64,000 nucleotides of DNA from Mikania micrantha (GCA_009363875.1 CM018690.1:34415445-34479444), one strand, 5' to 3'. Shown: positions 1 to 11,502, counted from the first letter of the stretch. Notes: generated by a model from the sequence alone, not told the origin. Numbers and translations are program-made.

Positions 1-2158
1 ACTCGATTTAACAAGTATTCTCCCCTATTTTAAAAGTTTGCAAAAGAGTTAAAGAGGGGCCGTAAACTCACCTTGGTGATAATCGGGTAAGAATAGCGTA
101 AGCTCCGGTTTTGCTGCAGGTGACTCGTTCACCGGTTACCTATATCATATAGCTTACATGAGTTCGTGTATGTGACCGTGTTTTGTGTTCGTGCTCGTGC
201 TCGTGCTCGTGTTTGTGCTTAACAACCCTCGGTTGTTATGTTTGTCCATGTCGGTCCACATTGACCGTGTCAAGTCAACGACCCGTTGGTGAACCGTGTG
301 TCGGTTGTAACTCACGTAACATTCGTGATCATGCTCATAGTGTGCAAAACACGTAAATCGTATTTATGGACAACTTACTATTTATAGTAAGTTTTCATTT
401 TTAGAAAATTCACAAAACTTATCGTTTTAAAGATTCTAACATGCTCATTAATCCTACGTGATCACGTTAACACATAGCACGTCGTTATATACGATTCAAA
501 TAAGCATATAAACCGTTTTTAATCTTTAAAGTTTCCAAAAATGGGAAGTTTTTAGTTTTGACATGTTTAACAATAGGAATCACATAACTTATTACACAAT
601 AGACATATTGTATCATTCTAAGCTAGTTATCATGCATAATTCAAGTCTTGTGTTCCTATTTCATGATCTCACTAAATAAAGTTTCCTAAAATGGCAACTT
701 TTCAATCCATGCATTACTTTAACTAAGTTAATGCATAATACTTAGTAATAATCTCATTATTAACATTAACACATCATTTTAACAACATATCTCACCAAAA
801 TCATCATTCACCAAGAGTTTGTAATAATAAAGTTACTAAAAATAGTAACTATGCTAATATACGCATCAAACGACTAGATTAACATTTCTAATACATTTTA
901 TGCCAAATATCATCATAGCATATCATAAATCATCATCTAAACATGTTCATTCAACACTAATTATCATCTATCAAGATTTGAGTTACAAAAGTTACTATAA
1001 ATAGCAAGAACCTCTAATAATCCATTTTTGACCATCTAAATCATATTAAACCTTGCAAATATACTTGATTATCATCAAAAATCATTTCTCAATACCTAAT
1101 ATCATCTAAAACACCTTAGATCATACATGCATGTTAATAAAAATGATCATTTTAACATCTATGAATAAGTTAAGCATCATGACACACCTACAATATGATG
1201 GATCATCATAGATCACCAAAATACACCATTAGATCATTCTAGATCATCATTATCAGTAGCAAGATCATCAAAACCAGATTTAAATCATCAAAATTTCATG
1301 CATGTGATGCTAGGGTGTGTGCATGTGGGTTTCAAGACTTGCATGTGGGTTTGTGAGTGTTGAAGGTGTCAAATGAACATGAGGTTACCTTCAAATGCCC
1401 CAAGATGCAGAGATAGAAGCCTCCACAACCCTTGAATCTTCTGTGTGGTGCGTTCCAATAGGTTCAACAAGATGGTGGTTGTGGATGGCGCCCTAGAGAA
1501 CTTCCTTCAAGACCTCTAAGCTTCAAACCTCTCAACAATGGCTTCCAATGAAGATGAGGGAGTGTAACAGAAGCTCTGGAGTAGATAATATCGAATTTTA
1601 AGAGAGAGTGTGTAGAGGTAGGGTAGAAATGATTTGTCTTGGTTTTATAAAGATTTGGCGTCTGGGTGTCGTCACGTACCGCCAAGGGGGTCCCCGAAGA
1701 GCTTGGCGTACCGTAATGAATTTCAGGATTCAAATCCCCCGCCCGTCCTTTCTCGTACCGCCGAGACCCACTCCGGGGTCCTTGGCGTACCGCGAAGGAT
1801 CCCGGTTGAGTCCATTTTGGCCAGTTTCGATGGTTTGTCTCATTTTCCTGACGTTTTCTTGGTTATGGATCATTGTTTAGCCTTGTTTGAACTTATAAAG
1901 TTCAATGTTTGAGCGTTTCGTGATGTTTCTAGTGTTTAGTTACACGATTTTTTAAATGTTCACCAACGTTCATATTTCGTTAGACACGTGTGTGCGTGTT
2001 GCGATAATTCACTGAATTATCGTGTTTGTGTCAGTGTTTGTACTGTCGTGCCACGTGTCACACTAAATTAGACTAATTCTAGTGCCACGTATGCAATTAT
2101 CAATTTAATAATATTTAACTTAAAATAGAAACTGACCTGAAAATTACGGTGTGTCACA
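1..2158 (-). mobile_element. Long LTR (probably Ty3/gypsy), truncated by the window start
   Basis: Read on the minus strand, an LTR-like start TGTGACAC lies at 2158, exactly where the downstream Copia reverse transcriptase reading frame is interrupted. The sequence from 2158 to 1 has no coding potential and resembles the long LTRs at 33536 and 44373, which begin TGTAACAACC and TGTAACACCC. A cluster of CGTACCGCC and GGCGTACCG motifs in opposing orientation lies at about 1677-1797. The other end, and therefore the TSD, is outside the window. The LTR call is inference from the terminus and the interruption. Two overlapping 90-residue ORFs around 1608-1912 show no family signature and are not called. 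Confidence 0.5.
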
Positions 2159-3563
2159 AATATTATTCGGTGTATGTGGATTTTAAAACACAAAACAAGA
2201 CCTGACGGCTCACTTGAACGCTATAAGGCCCGTTTGGTTTGTGATGGTCGATCCCAACAAGTTGGAGTGGATTGTCATGAAACTTTCAACGCTGTTGTTA
2301 AACCGACTACTATACGGATGGTTTTGAATATTGCTTTAATAAATCGATGGGACATTAGTCAACTAGACATCAAAAATGCTTTTTTACATGGTAACTTACA
2401 AGAAACAATGTACATGCATCAACCATTGGGCTTCAAACATCATTCTTATCCTCATCATGTATGTCGTTTGAGAAAATCACTGCACGGTTTAAAACAGGCT
2501 CCTCGTACATGGTACCAATGCTTTACTGATTACGTTACCACTTTGGGTTTTCGTCATAGCTCCTATGATCATTCTTTATTTATCTATAGCGGGGACACGA
2601 TCTGTCTACATGTTGTTATACGTTGATGATGTCATCCTCACCACCTCTTCACCAACTCTCAAAAGACATTCTTGGCTCTTCTGTCGTCCGAGTTTGATAT
2701 GAAAGACCTTGGACCACTCACTTATTTCCTTGGCATTTTTGTTAATCGTGACTCTCATGGGATGTTCTTGTCCTCACAAAAATATGCTCATGACATTCTC
2801 ACTCTTGCAAATATGGTTGAATGCAATCCCGTACATACACCGGTCGAAACGGCGGATAAACTTGGAGATAATGATGGCCAGTTGCTCACAGATCCAACTC
2901 AATATCACAGCTTAGCCGATGCCCTTCAATACTTGACATTTACTCGCCTGGATATTTCTTATGCTGCTCAACAGGTTTGTATGCACATGCATGCCCCTCG
3001 GTCATCTCATTTCAACGCTTTCAAGCGGATTTTGCGACATGTAAAAGGCAATATGTCTATGGGTCTCTATTTGAGACAGTTCATTTCCTCTCTTACTGCC
3101 TATACTGATGTTGATTAGGCTGGGTATCCAGATACTCTCAAGTCTACCTCTGGAAACTGTGTTTTCTTAGGGGACAATCTCCTTTCTTGGTCCTCAAAAC
3201 GCCAATCTACTATATCTCGTTGGAGTGTAGAGGTCGAGTATCGCGGTGTCGCCAACGCAGTTGCAGAAATATGTTGGATTAACAATCTTTTGCTCGAACT
3301 CGGACACCCCACCAAATGAGCATCTCTCGTTTATTGTGATATTGTTAGTGCTATCTACATGCCTGGAAATCCTATTCAACATACGTACAAAACATATTGA
3401 GATTGATATGCACTTCGTTCGAGACAAAGTTCAAGCCGATCACATTCGAGTTCTACATGTTCTATCTTGGTACCAACTCGCAAATATCTTTACCAAAGGC
3501 CTGCCTCGGGTGTTATTCAATGACTTCAGATCCAATCTAAGCATTCGTGATCCTCCTCCTTAG
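2159..3563 (+). pseudogene. Decayed Ty1/Copia pol (reverse transcriptase and RNase H)
   Basis: This is the 3' half of a Copia polyprotein. The RT motifs are visible in order: KARLVCDG, DIKNAFLHG, the SLHGLKQAPR block, and the catalytic YVDD at 2619-2630, followed by KDLGPLTYFLGI. RNase H follows with VEYRGVANAVAEICW, and the polyprotein ends with FTKGLPRVLFNDF. The frame is broken repeatedly. YVDD lies out of frame with its neighbours because of two compensating small indels between about 2600 and 2672. A stop at 3116-3118 replaces the Trp normally seen before AG in this block. Single-base shifts occur near 3317 and 3380. Gag, protease and integrase are missing because another LTR element occupies the upstream side. 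It cannot be functional. Confidence 0.9.
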
Positions 3564-3573
3564 ACTGAGGGGG

Positions 3574-4002
3574 TATATTAGATTATATTAGAAGATATAT
3601 GTTTATGTATTAGATGTATAGAACAAGGAGGTAAAATGCAACTTTGTATTTTATATATATGTTATCAATAATGAGGAGACGCCCCATTTGCGGTGCACGC
3701 ATATAATGTATATATGTGTGGGCCCTTAAGGTGCAAAAGTAAAAGTGCACTAATTTTAACGTTATTTTAATTATTTTGTGAAAGTAACGTTAAAATCATT
3801 GGGATGATCAACTTCAAACGATAACTTTGAGCCGGGGACTCTTTCGGAGCAGCCTCTCTATCCCAATTGGGATAGGGGTAAGGTTTGTATCTATCCTTCC
3901 CTCCCAGACCCTACTAAAAGTGGGAATATACTGGGTAAGGTTGTTGTTGTTATCAATAATGAGGAGGTCAAGGGATTTACACAAATTACAATTCTATCAA
4001 CA
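3574..4002 (+). repeat. 3' LTR of the Copia element, interrupted by a SINE
   Basis: A polypurine tract (gactgaggggg, 3563-3573) follows the pol stop directly, as expected at the 3' LTR border. The LTR-like sequence runs to about 4002 (..tctatcaaca). The canonical TG start is not preserved. A SINE with an 18-bp TSD splits it at 3678. The right end is approximate, because the 5' LTR is not in the window for comparison. Confidence 0.6.
3661..3966 (+). mobile_element. SINE-like retroposon with 18-bp target-site duplication
   Basis: The 18-mer gttatcaataatgaggag occurs at 3661-3678 and again at 3949-3966, bracketing a 270-bp insert (3679-3948). The insert ends in a TTG-repeat tail (ttgttgttgtt), and its 3' half (about 3835-3940) has the GGACTCTTTCGGAGCAGCC and GGGATAGGGGTAAGG blocks of plant TTG-tailed SINEs. 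A related copy without the long 5' part lies in the GT47 intron (7221-7350). A copy sharing the 5' part lies inverted at 5279-5473. No tRNA-type B box is obvious in the 5' half. Confidence 0.75.
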
Positions 4003-4429
4003 ATGTGTGTTAACATGAGAAACCTAAAAAGTATGTAAAAGAATGAGTTTAAACAGGTAAAAATTATTATTAATAAATAATAATTATTTAAATAAATTAT
4101 TTATTTGGTTAAGCTCATTTTAACTAAAATAATTCATCCTCACGTAGTCATGTACACATTCTAAGTTATAACCCGTTCGTAACCCGACTCATCCATTTTG
4201 TCTTACTTGGCGTATTGTTAGGGACCAAATCACGTATAACTAGGATGGAATGTATAGTCGAAGGATTTAATAAATCGCAAGAGGAGAGGAATCTTTTTGT
4301 CCGAAACAAAAACCTTATTTTACGTAAAACTAATTTATTTCTTGTTTTTAGTAAAAGAATGTTTGCCGAAGATTGATAGATAATACATGTACGAAGGGCA
4401 TGACGTATGCCTCGAATGGAATTTAAACA

Positions 4430-4692
4430 CGTAGTATGTCACTTTTTTTTTTAACGGCAAATGTCTCAATCGTGTGAGCCCACTGTTTCCAAACCATGTC
4501 ACCAAGGTCTAGTTACCTGGACCTCCCATGAGCCACCACAACCACCCCAGGAGGAAACCCTCACTGGAAAAACCCTCAGACCCCCCTCAGACCCCTTATT
4601 CGCTGCGAGAGAGATTTGAATACAAGACCTCCATATAGAAGAATTTCAGGGTACCATTGAGACACTGTCTCATTGGTCGTAGTATGTCACTT
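4430..4692 (-). mobile_element. tRNA-derived SINE, 15-bp TSD
   Basis: The 15-bp repeat cgtagtatgtcactt at 4430-4444 and 4678-4692 flanks the insert. On the minus strand the element starts with a tRNA-like head (degenerate B box GTATTCAAATCT), continues through a conserved GGTGGTTGTGGTGGCTC-type body, and ends in poly(A), seen as poly(T) at 4443-4452. A second, better preserved copy with its own TSD lies at 59647-59913, which confirms the family. Confidence 0.85.
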
Positions 4693-4820
4693 AAAGACAA
4701 TCATCACATGGTATTGTATTCTTATTATTAATATGTGTATTCAACCAGATGACACATATTCACGCATTGCTACTTATATTTAACAGTATCATTTTTTTAC
4801 GCAAACTAGCTTTTAATAAT

Positions 4821-5278
4821 CCAAACTTTGATCAATTGGCCGCTGTTGGTCCCAATTTTAAAAATCCCCAATAACGTTCCCAACTCTCGACCTATTTACC
4901 TCTGGCGGACCGCAGTAAAAAAAACTTCATGACGTTAACTTTTTTCCGAGTTTTGAACGGATTTTTTAGGACTTTTGTTCATAATTGATAATACGAGCCG
5001 AAAGACGTATAACCTCGAAACGTTGCTCCAAATTTCCCAATTTGATGATTTTTTTTGATGAATTGAAAGTTTAAACACCAAAATTGGGAAATTTGGAGCA
5101 ACATTTCGATGTAGGTTATATGTCATTCGACTCGTATTCTCCATCTGAACAAAAGCACTTAAAAATCCGTTCGAAACTAGAAAAAAAATCAACGCCATGA
5201 AGCTTTTTTTTACGGTGATCCGTCAGAGGTAAATATGTCCAAAGTAAGGACCGTTATTGGAGATTTTCATAGTTTGGT
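4821..5278. mobile_element. Fold-back MITE with arms of about 200 bp
   Basis: The left arm (about 4821-5045) and right arm (about 5075-5278) are imperfect inverted complements. Shared blocks include tttacctctggcggaccgc against its complement near 5215-5230, and ttgctccaaatttcccaatt against its complement near 5083-5103. The unpaired centre is only about 30 bp. No coding sequence is present, and an 87-residue minus ORF here is a by-product of the palindrome. A TSD could not be fixed with confidence. The superfamily is unknown; the long arms suggest a Mutator-like origin. Confidence 0.65.
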
Positions 5279-5473
5279 TTGAGGAGAATAGAGAGACTGC
5301 TCCAAAAGAGTCTCCGACTCAAAGTTATTGTTTGAAGTTAACCATCCCAACGCTTTTAACGCTATTTTACAATATAAGTAAAATAACGTTAAAATTAATG
5401 CAATTTTACTTTTACTTCTTGAAAACTCACACATATATACATTATATGTATTCACCACAGATGGGGCGTACCT
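5279..5473 (-). repeat. Second copy of the 3679-3948 SINE-like family, inverted and truncated
   Basis: On the minus strand, from 5473 downward, this matches the 5' part of the 3661-3966 element: acgccccat, the aacgttattt and aacgttaaaa blocks, then ggagactcttttggagcag. It stops after ctctctattct and lacks the GGGTAAGG block and the TTG tail. No TSD was seen. It abuts the fold-back element. Confidence 0.6.
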
Positions 5474-5923
5474 TGCATATTTTAAATATTTTGGGCAAAT
5501 AAAGAAAAGCATAAAGAAGACACATTATACTAAAATAAAACATTCAAAAATAAAAAGAGAAAAAACAAATTAAAAAAAAAAAAAAACAAGACCCTGCTTT
5601 TACTTTATTTAGCTTTCTTGCATCTGTAGCAATCTCTTGAGCTTTAGCAGCCAAGACCCCCCTTTCACACATTCTTTCATAAAAATCCAAATTCAAATTA
5701 GTTTTCAGTCTTCTAAACCTCTTAGATTCTTCTTAAAGTACACCCTTTTGATGATTATATGTATATGTGGCACTGTCTTCTACACCACATCATTACTTAT
5801 GATTGATTTTGCTTTTCTTCCTTTATTTCATCCAAACCCCATAAAACATGAAACCATCCTCTGTATGTAACAGTCACATTCCATAAAAAACAGAGCAATT
5901 TCCCAGTTTTCATCTTCAAAATC

Positions 5924-6169
5924 ATGAGAATTACTGTTAAAACGGTAATGATCCTAGCATTCATCATGTTAGTATCTATTAATTCACAAAATGTTCATGC
6001 GGTGAGACGCGTAAATCTTGCTGTAAAATGGGGTGAAGAAAGATTGTTTTCAAGAGAGACACATTTTCATGGGATTATAGCACCAACACCTTCAGTCATG
6101 TTTGATCCAAATCAATCAAGCAAAAGAAGAATTCGAAGAGGATCCGATCCCATTCATAACAAATGCTGA
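5924..6169 (+). CDS. CLE45: CLE45-like CLAVATA3/ESR-related signalling peptide precursor
   Basis: The 81-aa prepropeptide has an N-terminal signal peptide (residues 1-26: a basic MRITVK start, a hydrophobic core TVMILAFIMLVSI, likely cleavage after VHA). A variable region follows, with the CLE dodecapeptide RRIRRGSDPIHN at residues 68-79 and two trailing residues (KC). Family knowledge: the Arabidopsis CLE45 peptide is RRVRRGSDPIHN, so this differs only by a V to I change at position 3. CLE45 is secreted and is perceived by BAM3 in protophloem and by SKM receptors in pollen tubes. The ATG was chosen because it gives a perfect signal peptide. The gene is single-exon, as is common for CLE genes. 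It is convergent with the GT47 gene, whose stop lies 262 bp downstream. The assignment to CLE45 rests on the motif alone; a CLE25/26-type relative is less likely, given RRGS rather than NGPD or RGPD. Confidence 0.88.
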   Translation: MRITVKTVMILAFIMLVSINSQNVHAVRRVNLAVKWGEERLFSRETHFHGIIAPTPSVMFDPNQSSKRRIRRGSDPIHNKC

Positions 6170-6430
6170 TGATTATAGTTTTGGTTTGTTTTCTGTCAGT
6201 TTGTTCAATTCAAAATTGAGGCTTTTGACTCTAACTATGTTTCACACACATTCACAAAACATGTTATGTATGTATAAAGCAGGATATTTCTTTCAAAGGA
6301 TTCAAATTACTTGATTTCACATAGTTTCAACTTTCAAATATATGTTTACATTCAGCTGAGATCTATATCTTATATCCCCTCTTAGAAGCTAAAAAATACT
6401 CTATCTTCCAAAGGGACAAAACCGTACTGC

Positions 6431-8932
6431 TTAACGAGAATTTAAGAACTGTTGCGACATTTTATATCTGTTTTTCCTACGAGATTTATAATGTAAAGGA
6501 GATAGCTTTCTTGAAACCATCTTCCAAATCATATCCACAGCATCACCAGGCCTTGAAGGGTACTGATACTCAAAATGTGGTGCAATTTGCTTCAAGTTTT
6601 CCCACATTTCAGTCCATTTGTCTCTCTTCACCCCTCTGAGAAGATTTATAAGGAACCCTTTTTTGCACGCGTATGATGCAGGAACAAAAATGGAAAATTT
6701 GGAGTAATCAAGAACATCTTCATATGGGAGCTCGATTTCATCACTGATGATAACGGGCACACAATGACTAACAATTGCATCAAAAAGGCGATTTGAGGAA
6801 GGCGTGTCTCCAGCAATGTTGAGGCAGAATTTGGAAGCTGCCATCCCTGTGGATGCTTTGCGGATCCCACCGCTACCCGCACTTCCAAATGTGAAATGCA
6901 CGTCTTTTTCATCTTTTAGTAAATAGTATAATTCTTGACGGATTACTCCGCCCTGCTCACAACATATGCAAATAGAATACTTTTATTAAATTCATTAATA
7001 AGTGTTTAAATTTGAATTCTTAAACTAGTTGCGTGATATATTAGATCAAATAATTAGCTGTAACTAAACGACTAAACAGATGGTGAGAGATTGTGTTTGG
7101 AGTGGGTGCCAATTTTTGATTGTTCATTGATATACATGAATAATGACCCTTAACTAATCAGTTAATCAGAATCAGTTTTCTAGCAGCTAATGCCAAAGTG
7201 GTTACTTAACAAACACTAGACAGACAAACATGCCCTATAATATCCCACTAAACACGAAAGGGGGGAGGGGGTGTTGGGACACGAAGACTAACCTTACTCC
7301 TATACCAATGGGTAGAGACTAGAGAGGCTATTTCTGAGAAGACTCCCGACACTTAACAAACACTAGAAATTACTTTATTTTTCCAGGCTTTACCCTTTAT
7401 CAAAACTATAATAACCAGACAATCATAAGCAGTTTTATTGCAACCAAACACTTAAAACTAAAAATATGAGACTTACGTAAGGTAATTAATCAGATAAACA
7501 CTTTTAAAATGCAAATTCATATAACATATGCAAAAAAGCATGTATGGTAGAAAATAATAACTCACATCTTTCCGGTATATTGCTCCTTGGAAGTAAACCA
7601 ATTTGGGTCGTTCTTCAAAAGGAGGCGAATTGTTAGGATCAACCGTCCTAACAACATGTCTATAAGGAGCAATTACATCTTTATCAATATTTGCAATTTT
7701 ATTAGAATATCTGCCAAAATCTGCGAGCACAAACCTAGCTGAACCCAACTTCCATCTAGCAATTAACATGCTGTTTGGATGGTGAGCCATGATCAAATGA
7801 TCCTTCCCACCAAATCTTTTCCATTCATCCTGACCATTCAAATATTTCACCAATTTTTCTTGCAAAATATCATTAGTACTCTTTTTCTCCATTTCTTCAA
7901 TCTTGGAATGCCTATTGTAACTCAAAGATGAGAAAAATGGGATGAAAACAATATCCGCCTGACTTGAATTATGTACAAGAACCGCAGTGCAAGATCTGCG
8001 AACATTTGGAATGATTGATGATAAAAGATCAAGTGTGAGCCAATATTCAACACTGTGCTGCAAGTTTAACCCACCTGGGTATTTAGGGATTTCACTAAAA
8101 TTACCAACATTAGGCCATATCTGGTTCGGGTTTCCTCTCCAACCTAGCAACCCGAAGTGAAATTCAGCAGGTAAATCATACATATACACTTTCAACATAG
8201 CTTGATTTGGTTCACAAGAGGCAACAGGGTTGACTTGACTGGATTTAGAACACAAATCTGTGCAAGAATCTGATTTGGGTTCAGTTGAGTCGTTGTCAAC
8301 CACAATTAGGTTGAATATCGATCTGGGTACCAAAGAATTGTCACCGATTCGAAAGAGGAGTGAACAAGAAAGAATCAGGAAGAACATAGAGATTGCGACC
8401 AGGCACGAAAGCAAGCGGGAAAAGACTCGCTTATCAGACATTGAAGTCATTGAAAAGAGGGCAAACACAACAGAAGTAATTCTACAGAATAAAACAAAAT
8501 CTAGGTTTACATCACAAATCAAGTTCGATTTGATGAATGCATGCTGCCTACAACAAAGGGTAAGAACAATTACCCATCAACAAGAACATCTTAATTTCAG
8601 AAGTAACCAAAAACCTAATCACATTCTTGAAACCCTTATAGGTTGCTATGATATCAATTGGGGGTTAAACCGAATTTCAACAAAACAATCCTAAATTCAA
8701 ACAATTTCAAGCGCTCAGTGCAAGAAATGCGTACAAGTTCAAGATTCATTAGCAAAGAAGCAGCTTGGAAAACAGAGTAAATTGGGAAGATCAAAGTATG
8801 AATAAAGAATCAAGAAATCAACACTCAATTTCGAGACTCACAGGAAAAGAGAAGAACCAATGATATCAATAATCGATGAAGGAGACTGAGAATGAAAGCA
8901 CGGTGTTACCTGACGATGAGATCTGCCGCCAT
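6431..8932 (-). CDS. Exostosin-family (GT47) glycosyltransferase, ARAD1-like
   Basis: A three-exon gene on the minus strand, about 486 aa. Exon 1 is 8932-8910 (ATGGCGGCAG start), exon 2 is 8481-7566 and exon 3 is 6952-6431. Donors are GTAACA and GTGAGT; acceptors are CTGTAG and GAGCAG. The frame is kept across both junctions: an AG|A arginine codon at intron 1, and phase 0 before GGVIRQELYYLL at intron 2. The protein is a type II Golgi membrane protein with a transmembrane segment at about residues 31-51. The exostosin domain runs from VYMYDLPAEFHFG through YFQGAIYRKD to CLNIAGDTPSSNRLFD and ISDEIELPYEDV, the usual nucleotide-sugar-binding part of plant GT47 enzymes. Relatives include probable arabinosyltransferase ARAD1, so a pectin or hemicellulose side-chain role is inferred. 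The start is uncertain: in-frame ATGs at 8450 and 8441 (MSDKRVF) would give 468 or 465 aa with exon 1 as 5'UTR. Confidence 0.87.
7204..7367 (-). mobile_element. Short SINE in intron 2 of the GT47 gene, 17-bp TSD
   Basis: The 17-mer acttaacaaacactaga at 7204-7220 and 7351-7367 flanks a 130-bp insert (7221-7350). On the minus strand it reads gtcgggagtcttctcag, tagcctctctag, then an aggagtaagg block. This is the same core as the 3' half of the SINE at 3661-3966, in the same orientation as the gene. It ends in a TG-rich tail (tgtttgtctg). Confidence 0.8.
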
Positions 8933-9059
8933 CAATGGAGGTCAATATAGAACACAGATTCAACTGGGTACGTTAACATTCGGGGAAAATCGTATCGTGA
9001 TTCGTGTTGAAAATCGTAGTTTGGCTCTTAGATTCATGAAGGATGCACTCGATTTGGTG

Positions 9060-10303
9060 GCATATTTTTAAATTTTACTTGCAGATTAAAAATTGAGCTC
9101 CTATTTTGGTGAACATGATGAATTTTGTCCATTTATGTACGCCGATGTTGATAAACGCCAGACCTTGTCACGTTTTTTCTTCTTGGAATATTATCGTTAA
9201 CAAAGAGCAAAGTTGTTTGTAGATTACAAGTATAATCAAATATTAATATATTTTTTCCTAAAAACAAAAAAAAAATATTTTTTATGTTAAATTCTTTTTT
9301 TTTTTTAATCTAGTTTTGTTTTCTCCTTTTCTTAGTGGATTTTTTACTTTTTACTAATTTTATGTTTATTTGTTGATTTTTTCGTTTTTTTACAAGATTG
9401 TTGTTTCTTTAATCGATTTTTTTTTTTTTTTATGTTTTTAGACCAAATTGTGTTTTTGGTGTATTCTCCACCATTATTCATATGTTAGGGTCAAACGATG
9501 TAATTAAAACATGTTCATTATGATGTGATTATATTATTCAAAGACACATGTAAAGTTTGCGATTGATTGGTTATGGCTATTGAAATATTTAGAAATAATA
9601 TTATTTATCTGGTCCTTTGTTGCGGTATAAGAATCCTGAAAAGATAATTTAACTGGAAAAATTAAAAGAAAAGTAAAAAGAACTTGTGCGATTAATATTG
9701 TTTATGAACTTCATTATTCACATTGCATTGACGACATTAACATGATTAAATATATAACATAAACCAATGAACTTAGAGCTAGGTTGTCAAAAAACATGTT
9801 GGGCACGAAGCCAGAATCTACATCCATGCAAGCCAACATAACATATACCAACCAACTAGTCTAACTAAATGAATCGAGACGGCACATGAAAATCTTGGAT
9901 TGTAACATTAAGAAACTTAAATGTCCATTATTTTTCGTATGATTTGATAATTATAACCATTATTCTAGATAGATTAGAAAAGTCAGGAAGTATAATAAAC
10001 ATTTTGAAAAGTTTGAAACAAAAGGGTTATGACTGTCAAACCACAGGGAGAAAAAGAAAAGTTTACTCAGATTTTTATTAATATTAAATAAATGTATATT
10101 TATATAAAATGGTTTTTATATATAAAATTATGATAAAATATAATAAAATCATATATGTTATGTTAAATACTATAGTTATAAATATACATATATATATATA
10201 TAATAAAAAGAAATAAAAAATAAATTAATCAGTAGAAAATAAGCCAATATAAACTCGAGCTTGAAAATTTTCATATGAGTTGAGTTCGAGATTTGAAAAT
10301 ATA
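9060..10303. other. AT-rich intergenic, no gene seen
   Basis: Upstream of the GT47 gene. Poly(T)-rich stretches occur at 9250-9440, followed by unstructured AT-rich DNA. I see no ORF with family features and no repeat I can delimit. Confidence 0.6.
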
Positions 10304-11064
10304 GTTTTAGACAGTGGCGGACCCAGAAATTTTTTTCATGGGGGCGAAATTTTTTTAAAAGTTATATATTTAGAGTTCGATATATAATATATTTTTTTAT
10401 TTTGTTCCGATCGGGTTAGGTCAAACCGGGTCGGGTCATGTTAAAAAAAAGTCAAACTAAAGTTCATATATAAAATCATAAGAAAAATACATTACAACTA
10501 AAATTGTTCTTATGCCTGACAAAATGGACGAGTTGGGTTGGGTAACAGGTTAGAAGGATGCGAGTTAGGATGAATGCGAGTTATCATGGGTGCAGGTCAG
10601 GATGAGTTTTAAAAAAAATTAGTTAGGTTTAAATGAGTCATTTTATAAAACATCTATTTCGTTCAAATTAAAATAAATTGTAACTAAACAAATAGTTTAA
10701 TTGAATAATTTTTTTATCAAATATATTATTGATCATTATTACCCGTTTGAATTAATTATATTCATACAGTTTTTAAGTTACCCATCTTGTTATTGAATTG
10801 TCTGCCTAGTTCTCTACGAGGTTTTATTTTTTTAAAATCAAAAACATCTATGAAGATTGTTATAAGTAACTTTTTCTCCAAGAAAACAAGTATAGTTATC
10901 ACTTAAATTCTTATCACAAGTCTGATTTTACAAATTTAAGGGGGTGATTGCAAAATATTAAGGGGGTCGGTCAAGATTTTAACATATATATACTACTGGA
11001 AAAAAAAATTCAAGGGGGGCAGCTGCCCCCTAACCTTCAATGTAGGTACGCCAATGGTTTTAGA
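10304..11064. mobile_element. Non-autonomous hAT (Tip100-like) transposon, copy 1
   Basis: The 8-bp TSD gttttaga lies at 10304-10311 and 11057-11064. The 745-bp element (10312-11056) starts CAGTGGCGGACCC, and its other end reads CATTGGCGTACCT in reverse complement, giving hAT-type terminal inverted repeats. Subterminal G-rich blocks (tgggggcgaa; aaggggggcagctgcccc) mirror each other. There is no transposase ORF. The copy at 60901-61770 shares the termini and most of the interior. Confidence 0.88.
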
Positions 11065-11437
11065 TGAGTCGACCTTGAGCTCTTTTAAGTCAATTCAAGC
11101 TGAGCCCGAGTCTTAATAAACTCAGGCTAGACTGGCTAATTTACACCTCTAAGTTTAGCACTTTAACCTATATGCACGTTTTGTATGTAAAACAAGTATA
11201 TTTGACATTTAGTTCTAAACCTAATACATACATAGATACATACATATATTTAACCTGTAGTTCTAATGCCAACATTCATGCAAACTAACACAGCCAACTC
11301 AAACTAATTAACGAAGCACGCATATGTATTTTGTACATGAAAAAAAGTATATTTAAGATTTAGAAGTGTTTTACGGTCTGTAACGATTGATACTTTTAAA
11401 TGAGTGTATATAATATTATTTTAAATCCTGTTTTACT

Positions 11438-11502
<65 letters not shown>

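Noticed and set aside
8260..8694. 144-codon ORF on the plus strand
   Set aside because: It is antisense to the first coding part of the GT47 gene and has no family features.
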